Positions 33,227 to 40,550 of a stretch of DNA of 61,576 nt are shown here, piece by piece. The position numbers were made by a program, and so were the translations under genes. The notes beneath the pieces are model-generated. The model saw only the letters and a list, made by a program, of their open reading frames with translations. It made no database searches and was not told the DNA's origin. Each line of letters begins with the position of its first letter. Position 1 is the first letter of the stretch. The stretch comes from Cellulomonas algicola (GTDB taxonomy: Bacteria > Actinomycetota > Actinomycetes > Actinomycetales > Cellulomonadaceae): the NCBI RefSeq assembly GCF_003851725.1, contig NZ_BHYL01000034.1, positions 1 through 61,576 on the forward strand. The letters are read 5' to 3'.

Positions 33227-34420
33227 GTGGTGGTGACGCTGCGCGACGTCGCACGCCTGGCAGGGGTGTCCCCTGCCACGGCGTCCCGGGCGCTGAGCGC
33301 CCCCGACCTCGTCGCGCCCGAGCGTCGCGAGCAGGTGCAGCGCGCCGCGCGCGAGCTCGGCTACCGACCCAACCGCGCGGCGCGCGAGCTCATCACCGGA
33401 CGCACGGGGAACCTCTGCCTCGTCGTGCCCGACCTCGAGAACCCGTTCTTCGCCGCCGTCGCCAAGGGGGTGCAGGCGCGCGCCCGGACGCTCGGCCACG
33501 CCGTCTTCGTCGCGGACGCCGAGGAGGACCCGCGCATGGAGTCCGAGCTGGTCGCGCACCTGGGCGGCCAGGTGGACGGCGCGATCCTCTGCTCCCCGCG
33601 GATGGCCGACGCCGACCTGGACCGCCTCGCGGAGGACGTCCCGCTCGTCCTGGTCAACCGCGAGCACGGCACGCTGCCCTCCGTCGTGATCGACAACGCC
33701 GACGGCGTCCGACAGGCCGTCGCGCACCTGCACGCGCTGGGCCACCGGCGCCTCGCCTACGCGGGCGGACCGACCGACTCATGGTCGGACACCCGGCGCC
33801 GGCACGGGTTGCGAGACGTGTCGCACGGCCTCAACGACGTCGAGGTGGTCGACCTCGGTCACTTCGCCCCGGTGTTCGCGGGCGGTGTCGCGGCGGCCGA
33901 CCTCGTCGCGGCGAGCGGTGCGACGGCGGTCCTCGCGCACAACGACCTCGTCGCGCTCGGCATCCTCAACCGGCTCCAGGCGCGCGGCCTGCGCGTGCCG
34001 GAGGACGTCTCCGTCGTGGGCTACGACGACATCCCCGCCGCGACGCTCGTGTCCCCGGCGCTCACGACGGTGACCGTGCCGCTCGCCCGCCTCGGTCGCG
34101 AGTCGGTCGACCTGCTCGTCGCGAGCGGCCTGCGCGCCGGCCGGCAGACGCCCGCCGAGCGTGCGATCGCCGCGGCCGTCGCTGCGGCGACCGGCGCGCC
34201 CGGCGACACCCGCCCGGCTGGGGCCTCGAGCACTGCCGCCGCGTCCCCGCGCGCCGCGACCACGCCAGCAACTGCCTCCGCGACGGGCTCGGACGGCCCG
34301 AACGGGACGACGAGCGGCACGAGCACGGACGCCGCCCGCGTCCGCCTGCGGGTCGAGCTCGTGGTCCGCAGCTCGACCAGCACCGCACCCCATCTGCCGA
34401 CCACGGAGAGCGACCGATGA
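33227..34420 (+). CDS. LacI-family regulator with C-terminal low-complexity insertion
   Basis: A 397-residue regulator, about 60 longer than its relatives. Helix-turn-helix TLRDVARLAGVSPATASRAL is at residues 4-23; effector domain motifs are DLENPFFAAVAKGV, ALGHRRLAYAGGP and AHNDLVALGILNRL. Between the last helix (AERAIAAAVAAATG) and the final strand (VRLRVELVVRSST) lies a stretch of about 60 residues almost entirely Ala, Thr, Ser, Pro and Gly. Start: three consecutive GTG codons; the first, at 33227, lies six bases after GGAGGAGG. The stop overlaps uxuB (ATGA). It is divergent from uxaC with two matching operators between, so it is probably the hexuronate repressor. Confidence 0.92.
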   Translation: MVVTLRDVARLAGVSPATASRALSAPDLVAPERREQVQRAARELGYRPNRAARELITGRTGNLCLVVPDLENPFFAAVAKGVQARARTLGHAVFVADAEEDPRMESELVAHLGGQVDGAILCSPRMADADLDRLAEDVPLVLVNREHGTLPSVVIDNADGVRQAVAHLHALGHRRLAYAGGPTDSWSDTRRRHGLRDVSHGLNDVEVVDLGHFAPVFAGGVAAADLVAASGATAVLAHNDLVALGILNRLQARGLRVPEDVSVVGYDDIPAATLVSPALTTVTVPLARLGRESVDLLVASGLRAGRQTPAERAIAAAVAAATGAPGDTRPAGASSTAAASPRAATTPATASATGSDGPNGTTSGTSTDAARVRLRVELVVRSSTSTAPHLPTTESDR

Positions 34421-35946
34421 CGCCCCGCCTGAGCCGCACGACGCTGTCCGGCACCGACCTGACCGGCACCGACCTGTCCCACGCCGGGCCGGCCGGCCGC
34501 ACCCCGGTCCGCGGTCCCGCCGTCGACCCCGCCTCGACGACGGTCGGCCTGGTGCACCTCGGGCTCGGCGCGTTCCACCGGGCGCACCAGGCGGTGTACA
34601 CGGAGGACGCGGCGGCCGCCGCGGGCGCCACGGGCTGGGGCATCCTCGGCGTCACGCAGCGCAGCGCGCGGGTGGCGGACCAGCTCGCGCCGCAGGACGG
34701 GCTGTACGGCGTCCTCACCAAGGGCGCGGACGAGACGTCCCTCCGCATCGTCGGCTCGCTGCGCGACGTCGCCTTCCCGGGCACGAGCACGCCGTACGTC
34801 GTCCGCACGATCGCGGCCCCCACCACGCACGTCGTCACGCTGACGGTCACCGAGAAGGGCTACCGCCGCGCCGCGGACGGCCGGCCCGACCTCGCCGACC
34901 CCGATCTGGCCTCGGATGTCGACGCGCTCGCCGCCGAGCTCGCGGGCGCCGAGCCCGAGCGGCCCGCGCGGTCCCCGATCGGGCTGCTCGTCCGGGGACT
35001 CGCGCAGCGCCACCGGTCCGACGCGGGACCGATGACCGTGGTCTGCTGCGACAACCTCGCCGAGAACGGGCCGGTCGTCGCCGGCCTCGTGCACGCGATC
35101 CTCGCGGCCGTCCCGGGAGGAGACCGCCTGGCCGCGTGGGTGGCCACGTCCGTGGCGTTCCCGTCGACGATGGTCGACCGCATCGTCCCGGCGACGACCG
35201 ACCAGCACCGGGCGGAGGCCGTCCGCCTGACCGGCCTCGAGGACCAAGGGCTCGTCGTCGGCGAGCCCTTCTCGCAGTGGGTCGTCGAGGACACGTTCGC
35301 CGGCGACCGACCCGCCTGGGAGCTTGCCGGCGCCACGCTCACCGCCGACGTCGCGCCGTACGAGCGCGCCAAGCTGCGGGTGCTCAACGCGTCGCACTCC
35401 ACGCTGGCCTACCTCGGGGCGCTCCGGGGGTACGAGACGATCGCCCAGGCCGTCGCCGACCCGTCACTCGAGGCGGTCGTCCGTTCACTCGTCGACGAGG
35501 ACGTCCTGCCGACGCTCCAGGCGCCCGACGGGCTCGACCTGGCGCAGTACCGCGAGGACGTGCTCACCCGGTTCGCCAACCCGAACACGGGTCACACGAC
35601 GGTGCAGGTCGCCATGGACGGTTCCGCGAAGCTGCCGCAGCGCCTCCTGGGCACCGTGCGCGACCGGCTCGCGGCGGGGGCGGTGCCGACGGCCGCGGCG
35701 GCGACGTTGGCTGCGTGGATGTCATACGTGCACGCGACGACGCTGACGGGGCTCGAGGTCGCAGGTCGACGCGTGACGCTCGACGACCCGCTGGCGGACG
35801 TGCTCGCGTCGGCCGCGGCAGGGCCCCTGGACGGGCTGCCCGGACGGTTGCTGGCCGTGCGGCAGATCTTCGGCGACGACCTCGCCGAGTCCGAGGTGCT
35901 CCGCCGGGAGGTCCAGGCGCACCTGCGCACGCTCGCCGTCGTCTGA
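34417..35946 (+). CDS. uxuB: Fructuronate reductase (mannitol dehydrogenase family)
   Basis: A 509-residue NAD(H)-dependent long-chain polyol dehydrogenase reducing fructuronate to mannonate. The Rossmann start VGLVHLGLGAFHRAHQAVY, LTVTEKGY, VVCCDNLAENG, ATSVAFPSTMVDRIVP and KLRVLNASHS (the lysine and asparagine of the active site) are all present. It feeds ManD at 1313. Tagaturonate reductase (UxaB) belongs to the same superfamily; one enzyme may serve both, since uxaA is present but no second reductase is seen. The ATG overlaps the LacI stop. The first ~30 residues are Thr/Gly-rich and may not be structured. Confidence 0.9.
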   Translation: MTPRLSRTTLSGTDLTGTDLSHAGPAGRTPVRGPAVDPASTTVGLVHLGLGAFHRAHQAVYTEDAAAAAGATGWGILGVTQRSARVADQLAPQDGLYGVLTKGADETSLRIVGSLRDVAFPGTSTPYVVRTIAAPTTHVVTLTVTEKGYRRAADGRPDLADPDLASDVDALAAELAGAEPERPARSPIGLLVRGLAQRHRSDAGPMTVVCCDNLAENGPVVAGLVHAILAAVPGGDRLAAWVATSVAFPSTMVDRIVPATTDQHRAEAVRLTGLEDQGLVVGEPFSQWVVEDTFAGDRPAWELAGATLTADVAPYERAKLRVLNASHSTLAYLGALRGYETIAQAVADPSLEAVVRSLVDEDVLPTLQAPDGLDLAQYREDVLTRFANPNTGHTTVQVAMDGSAKLPQRLLGTVRDRLAAGAVPTAAAATLAAWMSYVHATTLTGLEVAGRRVTLDDPLADVLASAAAGPLDGLPGRLLAVRQIFGDDLAESEVLRREVQAHLRTLAVV

Positions 35947-36089
35947 CACGCAGCGCGGGGAACAGGTCACCGAGGAACGGGTCCGCAGCGCGACGAGGCA
36001 CGCCCGCACGCTCACCGTCGCCCGCCCCCCCGGAAGCGGCTCCGCGCCCGAAGCGCCCGGAGTGCATGCCGGCGTCGTCCGATCGACCA

Positions 36090-36372
36090 GGGGGTCCGCG
36101 GAGCAGGACCGGCGCGCTCACCGTCGCCGGTCCGAGCGCGACGACGGCTCGCGGGTCCGCCGGGCAGGACCGGCGCGCTCACGGTCGCCGGTCCCTGTGC
36201 GACGGAGGGCTCGCGGGTCCGCGGGGCAGGACCGGCGCTCACCGTCGCCGGCCCCTGTGCGACGAAGGGCTCGCGGGTCCGCGGGGCAGGACCGGCGCTC
36301 ACCGTCGCCGGCCCCTGTGCGACGAAGGGCTCGCGGGTCCGCGGGGCAGGACCGGCGCTCACCGTCGCCGAT
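36090..36372. repeat. About five tandem 60-bp repeats
   Basis: Units carry ACCGTCGCCGG, GGGCTCGCGGGTCCGC and GGGGCAGGACCGGCGCTC. The copies at 36241-36300 and 36301-36360 are identical over all 60 bases; copies to the left are increasingly diverged (one is 61 bp). The array lies downstream of uxuB and ends just before a terminator. It holds no convincing gene. The rest of the gap (35947-36089) shows nothing recognisable. Confidence 0.9.
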
Positions 36373-36380
36373 CGTCCGTG

Positions 36381-36404
36381 ACGGAGGGCTCGGGAGCCCT
36401 CCGT
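36381..36404 (+). terminator. Terminator of the lacI-uxuB transcript
   Basis: ACGGAGGGCT (36381-36390) and its exact complement (36395-36404) enclose a CGGG loop. It insulates the promoter that begins 14 bases later. Confidence 0.75.
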
Positions 36405-36417
36405 GTCCGGTCGGCAC

Positions 36418-36445
36418 TTGACTCCGTCGGGTCCTGCGCTAGGCT
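36418..36445 (+). promoter_or_regulatory. Promoter of the Gfo/Idh-isomerase operon
   Basis: TTGACT (36418-36423), 16 bases, TAGGCT (36440-36445). A 45- to 50-base leader precedes the ATG at 36499. Confidence 0.6.
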
Positions 36446-36459
36446 GGAAAGCGCATTCC
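36446..36459. promoter_or_regulatory. CRE-like operator over the start site
   Basis: GGAAAGCGCATTCC begins directly after the -10 hexamer and so covers the transcription start. The arms are GGAA/TTCC with a GCGC centre. It belongs to the same box family as 43913-43926 and 52154-52167. Confidence 0.6.
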
Positions 36460-36498
36460 CCTCCGACCGACAACGCGGTCCTGAACCTCGGAGCGACC

Positions 36499-37662
36499 AT
36501 GACGTCCCGCACCCTGCGCATCGCCATGAACGGCATCACCGGCCGCATGGGCTACCGGCAGCACCTCGTCCGCTCGATCCTGCCGATCCGCGACCAGGGC
36601 GGCGTGACGCTCGAGGACGGGACGCGCCTGCAGGTCGAGCCGATCCTCGTCGGCCGGAACGCCGACAAGGTCAAGGAGCTCGCCGCGCTGCACGGCGTCG
36701 AGCACTGGACGACCGACGCCGACGCCGTGATCGACGACCCGACGGTCGACGTCTACTTCGACGCGCAGGTCACGTCGCGCCGCTACGCGGCGCTCACGGC
36801 CGCGATGAAGGCCGGCAAGCACATCTTCACGGAGAAGCCGACGGCCGAGACCCTCGAGGAGGCGATCGACCTCGCGCGCCTGCGCGAGACGACGGGCGTC
36901 ACCGCGGGCGTCGTGCACGACAAGCTCTACCTGCCGGGCCTCGTGAAGCTGCGCCGGCTCGTCGACGAGGGCTTCTTCGGCCGGATCCTGTCGCTGCGCG
37001 GCGAGTTCGGCTACTGGGTCTTCGAGGGTGACGTGCAGGAGGCGCAGCGGCCGAGCTGGAACTACCGCAAGGAGGACGGCGGCGGCATCGTCGTCGACAT
37101 GTTCTGCCACTGGAACTACGTGCTCGAGGGGATCCTCGGGCAGGTCCGGACGGTGAACGCGCAGGCCGTCACGCACATCCCGACGCGCTGGGACGAGCAG
37201 GGCCACGAGTACGCGGCGACGGCCGACGACGCGGCGTACGGGATCTTCGAGATCGAGACGCCGGGCGGCGACCCGGTGATCGCGCAGATCAACTCGTCGT
37301 GGGCGGTCCGCGTGTTCCGCGACGAGCTCGTCGAGTTCCAGGTCGACGGCACGCACGGCTCGGCCGTCGCGGGGCTGCGCAACTGCGTCGCGCAGCAGCG
37401 TGCGCACACGCCCAAGCCGGTGTGGAACCCCGACCTGCCGGTGACCGAGCCGTTCCGCGACCAGTGGCTCGAGGTCCCGGCGAACGCGGACCTCGACAAC
37501 GGGTTCAAGCTGCAGTGGGAGGAGTTCCTCCGCGACGTGGCGGCGGGCCGGACCCACCGGTTCGACCTGCTGTCGGCGGCACGCGGTGTGCAGCTCGCGG
37601 AGCTCGGGCTCCAGTCGTCGGCGGAGGGTCGTCGGCTCCCGGTCCCCGAGATCTCGCTGTGA
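36499..37662 (+). CDS. Gfo/Idh/MocA-family sugar oxidoreductase
   Basis: A 387-residue NAD(P)-dependent dehydrogenase. The Rossmann start reads LRIAMNGITGRMGYRQHL in place of the usual GxGxxG loop. It is followed by VDVYFDAQVT and AGKHIFTEKP, with the conserved Lys of this family, and GVVHDKLYLPGLVKLRRL in the catalytic domain. The C-terminal domain has GGGIVVDMFCHW with the His. The ATG follows CGGAG. Its stop overlaps the TIM-barrel isomerase start (GTGA). Such pairs work in inositol-like and oxidoreductive (3-keto-sugar) glycoside pathways; the substrate here is unknown. Confidence 0.88.
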   Translation: MTSRTLRIAMNGITGRMGYRQHLVRSILPIRDQGGVTLEDGTRLQVEPILVGRNADKVKELAALHGVEHWTTDADAVIDDPTVDVYFDAQVTSRRYAALTAAMKAGKHIFTEKPTAETLEEAIDLARLRETTGVTAGVVHDKLYLPGLVKLRRLVDEGFFGRILSLRGEFGYWVFEGDVQEAQRPSWNYRKEDGGGIVVDMFCHWNYVLEGILGQVRTVNAQAVTHIPTRWDEQGHEYAATADDAAYGIFEIETPGGDPVIAQINSSWAVRVFRDELVEFQVDGTHGSAVAGLRNCVAQQRAHTPKPVWNPDLPVTEPFRDQWLEVPANADLDNGFKLQWEEFLRDVAAGRTHRFDLLSAARGVQLAELGLQSSAEGRRLPVPEISL

Positions 37663-38624
37663 CGACCGACCTCGCGGCCGAGGGCGCGCCCGTGGCCCCG
37701 GAGGGGCAGGACGTCCGCGCCGGCACCGTGCCGGGCGACCTGTCCCGCCTGTCGCTGAACACGGCCACGACGAAGCACTGGACGCTGCGCGAGGCCGTCG
37801 ACGGCGCCGCGCGCGCGGGGCTGTCGTCGATCGGTCCGTGGCGCGACCGCGTGCAGGAGGTCGGCACGGTCGAGGCGGCGCGGATCATCGAGGACGCCGG
37901 TCTGCGCGTGTCGTCGCTGTGCCGCGGGGGCTTCCTCACCACGGACGACGACGTGGCCGCGCAGGCGGCGCTCGACGACAACCGCCGGGCGATCGTCGAG
38001 GCGGCCACGCTCGGCACACGCGAGCTCGTCATGGTCGTCGGCGGGCTGCCGGCGGCGAGCGCGCCGGGCGGACCGGCGCTGCCCTACCCCGCCCGAGGCG
38101 ACGTCGACCCGGCGCGCGACCTCGTCGCCGCCCGCCGGCGCGTCGCCGACCGGATCGGCGAGCTCGCTCCGTTCGCCGCGGGTCACGGTGTGCGGCTCGT
38201 GCTCGAGCCGCTGCACCCGATCTTCGCGGCGGACCGCGCGGTCATCTCGACCCTGGGCCAGGCGCTCGACATCGCGGAGCCGTTCCCGGCCGAGGTCGTG
38301 GGCGTCGTCGTCGACACCTACCACGTGTGGTGGGACCCGGACCTGCAGCGCCAGATCGCGCGGGCGGGAGCGGCGCGCAGGATCGCGGGCTACCAGGTGT
38401 GCGACTGGATCCTGCCGCTCGCGTCCGACCCGCTGCTCTCGCGCGGGCACGTCGGCGACGGGTACGTGGACTTCGCCACGATCACCCGCTGGGTCCGCGA
38501 CGCAGGCTACACCGGGGACGTCGAGGTGGAGATCTTCAACGAGTCCGTGTGGTCCGCGCCGGGCGACCAGACGCTCGCCACCATGGCCGAGCGGTACGTC
38601 CGGCACGTGCTGCCGCACCTGTGA
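37659..38624 (+). CDS. Sugar phosphate isomerase/epimerase-like TIM barrel
   Basis: A 321-residue AP-endonuclease-2-type barrel. The metal-binding residues appear in VLEPLHP (Glu), GVVVDTYHVWWDP (Asp, His), GHVGDGYVDFATI and EVEIFNE (Glu). LSRLSLNTATTKHWTL opens the barrel after a ~30-residue extension. GTG overlaps the dehydrogenase stop. Relatives isomerise or epimerise keto-sugars, or catalyse elimination from 3-keto-glycosides, which matches its coupling to a Gfo/Idh dehydrogenase. The exact reaction cannot be told. Confidence 0.87.
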   Translation: MTTDLAAEGAPVAPEGQDVRAGTVPGDLSRLSLNTATTKHWTLREAVDGAARAGLSSIGPWRDRVQEVGTVEAARIIEDAGLRVSSLCRGGFLTTDDDVAAQAALDDNRRAIVEAATLGTRELVMVVGGLPAASAPGGPALPYPARGDVDPARDLVAARRRVADRIGELAPFAAGHGVRLVLEPLHPIFAADRAVISTLGQALDIAEPFPAEVVGVVVDTYHVWWDPDLQRQIARAGAARRIAGYQVCDWILPLASDPLLSRGHVGDGYVDFATITRWVRDAGYTGDVEVEIFNESVWSAPGDQTLATMAERYVRHVLPHL

Positions 38625-38673
38625 CGAGGGTCCGCTCGGACCGTCCAGCAGGCCGCCCGAGCGGACCCTCGTC
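38623..38673 (+). terminator. Terminator overlapping the isomerase stop
   Basis: GACGAGGGTCCGCTCGG (38623-38639) is perfectly inverted at 38657-38673 with a 17-base loop. The left arm begins within the stop codon. Confidence 0.75.
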
Positions 38674-38717
38674 GCAGGGTGCGGGGTCGCGTCGCCTGCC
38701 GATCCGGGTGACGTGAC

Positions 38718-38768
38718 GACGACGGCGGTGCGCCCGGGGAGGGGTCCCTCCGGCGCACCGCCGTCGTC
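38718..38768. terminator. Second long hairpin downstream
   Basis: GACGACGGCGGTGCGCC (38718-38734) is inverted at 38752-38768, again with 17-bp arms and a 17-base loop. The two tandem hairpins have unrelated sequences but the same dimensions. Confidence 0.7.
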
Positions 38769-38896
38769 GCGTCCGGCAGCGCTCGTCAGACGGCGGTCGC
38801 CTGGCGGACCCACGCCGCGACGCGAGACCGTCCGGCACGGCCGGCGAGCGGAGAGCCGGCGCGGCAGTCGTCCGGCACGCTCGGAGCTGACGCCGC

Positions 38897-39070
38897 CGCA
38901 CGTCCGGCGATCAGGACGACGCGACCGCACGTCCGGCAATCAGGACCGCGCGGCCGCACGTCCGGCGATCAGGACCACGCGACCGCACGTCCGGCGATGG
39001 GGACCACGCGGTCACACGGCCGACGACCAGGCCCACGCGACCGCACGTCCGGCACTCAGGACCACGCGGC
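38897..39070. repeat. Six tandem 29-bp repeats
   Basis: Units start at 38897, 38926, 38955, 38984, 39013 and 39042. The consensus opens CGCACGTCCGGCGATCAGG and closes CACGCGAC. They are 60-95% alike, and the fifth is the most diverged. The array fills the space before the convergent SGNH esterase gene. It is too short and lacks spacers, so it is not a CRISPR array. Confidence 0.88.
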
Positions 39071-39107
39071 CGCACGCCGCACCTCCGGAGACGCGCGGAC
39101 GTCGGCG

Positions 39108-40550
39108 TCAGGCCCGGGACGCGCCGCCCGCGTACCCCAGCAGCCCGCGCAGGACGTCCGCGAACCGCTCCCCCACGAGCCGCTGCGCGGGCGCGTCGGG
39201 GTGCAGGAGGTCGGCCATCGGAAGCGCGTCCCAGTCGGCGTCCCCGTACAGGTCGAGGCCGTCGACGAGGTGGAGCGCCCCGTCACCGGCCGCCCGCCGC
39301 GGCGCGACGACCTCCGCGAGCGCGGCGCGGATCACGCGCAGCGTCAGTCGTCCGTCGGCGACGTCCTCCGGCCGGCCACGCGTCGCGAAGACGGGGGCAC
39401 CGGGAGGGGACGCGGGGTCGATGAACGTGGGGCCGGGGGTGTCCTCGACGAGCGGGCAGAGCAGTGGTGAGACGACGACGAGCGGCGTCGTCGGGTGCCC
39501 CTCGCGGATGGTGTCGAGGAACCCGTGCACGGCGGGCACGAAGGCCCGGAGCCGCATCGCGTCGTGGTTGACGACGTTGATGCCGAGCTTCACCGAGATG
39601 ACGTCGGCGGGCGCGTCGCGCAGCGTGCGGGCGACGAACGGGTCGAGCACCGCGTTGCCGGACATGCCGAGGTTGACGAGGTCGAGGCCGGTCGCGCGCG
39701 CGGCGACCACGGGCCACGTGCCCGTGGGCCGGTCGGCCGCCGCGCCGTGGCTGATGGACGAGCCGTGGTGCACCCAGCGTCGGCCTCGAGTACGGGACGG
39801 GGCGAGCACGGGCGCGTCGGCGTGCAGGGCGACGAGACGCACGACCTCGCCGTACGGCAGCCACACCTCGACGTCGCGCACGACGCCCGACGACCCGTCG
39901 AGCCCGGCTGCACCCGACCCGTCGAGTCCGGCTGCACCCGACCCGTCGAGCCCGGCTGCCCCCGACCCGTCGAGCCCGGTGCGACCCGGCGTCGGGTCGA
40001 GCCCGACGCCGCGCGGCAGCCCGTCGACCCGTGCGACGACCGGCCGCCCGTCGAGGTCGGCGTCCGCGAGCCCGGCCGTCCCGGCACCCGCACGCGCACC
40101 CGCCCGGAGGGCGGTCGGGACGAGGGCGAGGTCCACCGAGGACGTCGGGCCGGGACGCTCGACGGTCGTGCCGTGGTGCGGCTCGAGCTCGACGACACCT
40201 GCCCCGGCGGCGACGCCCCACCCGTCGGGCTGCTCGACGAGCACCCCGTCGACGACGACGTCGAACGGCTGGGGTGCACCGGGCGGCTGCGGGCCGACGG
40301 CGACGCGGAGCACGTCGACGTCGAGGCGCAGGCGCGTCGCGGCGGTGCGCAGGCGGAGCCGCAGGCCGGCGGGCTGCTCGTCGCACAGCGCGACGAACCG
40401 GTCGGGGAACTGCGCGCGCGTCCACGCGGGCAGCCGGTGCGGCAGGAGCCCGCGGTCGGTGGTCTCCAGCCAGGCGGCGCCCCGGACCTCGACGCGCTCG
40501 TCGGGCAGCGGCACCACGACGCGCAGCGGGGCGACCGTCGCCGTCGACAT
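39108..40550 (-). CDS. SGNH/GDSL-type carbohydrate esterase
   Basis: A 480-residue protein. The N-terminal ~220 residues form a beta-rich domain. The SGNH hydrolase follows: WVHHGSSISHG with the nucleophile Ser, LGMSGNAVL (Gly/Asn oxyanion), LGINVVNHD, and DLLHPDAPAQ with the Asp-His pair. Between the domains is an 8-residue tandem repeat, GLDGSGAA three and a half times, encoded at 39893-39985. There is no signal peptide, so it probably deacetylates imported oligosaccharides. Its ATG overlaps the flavoprotein stop (TGATG), and it is last in the SDR-flavoprotein-esterase operon. Confidence 0.85.
   Translation of the reverse strand: MSTATVAPLRVVVPLPDERVEVRGAAWLETTDRGLLPHRLPAWTRAQFPDRFVALCDEQPAGLRLRLRTAATRLRLDVDVLRVAVGPQPPGAPQPFDVVVDGVLVEQPDGWGVAAGAGVVELEPHHGTTVERPGPTSSVDLALVPTALRAGARAGAGTAGLADADLDGRPVVARVDGLPRGVGLDPTPGRTGLDGSGAAGLDGSGAAGLDGSGAAGLDGSSGVVRDVEVWLPYGEVVRLVALHADAPVLAPSRTRGRRWVHHGSSISHGAAADRPTGTWPVVAARATGLDLVNLGMSGNAVLDPFVARTLRDAPADVISVKLGINVVNHDAMRLRAFVPAVHGFLDTIREGHPTTPLVVVSPLLCPLVEDTPGPTFIDPASPPGAPVFATRGRPEDVADGRLTLRVIRAALAEVVAPRRAAGDGALHLVDGLDLYGDADWDALPMADLLHPDAPAQRLVGERFADVLRGLLGYAGGASRA
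39893..39985 (-). repeat. 24-bp coding repeat inside the SGNH gene
   Basis: Three and a half copies of a 24-bp unit (plus strand CCCGACCCGTCGAGCCCGG followed by CTGCA) encode repeated GLDGSGAA. The array forms the linker between the N-terminal domain and the catalytic domain and could vary in copy number without shifting the frame. Confidence 0.85.

Noticed and set aside
38897-39070. 29-bp repeats as a CRISPR array
   Set aside because: Units are directly adjacent with no unique spacers, diverged from each other, and no cas gene is near.
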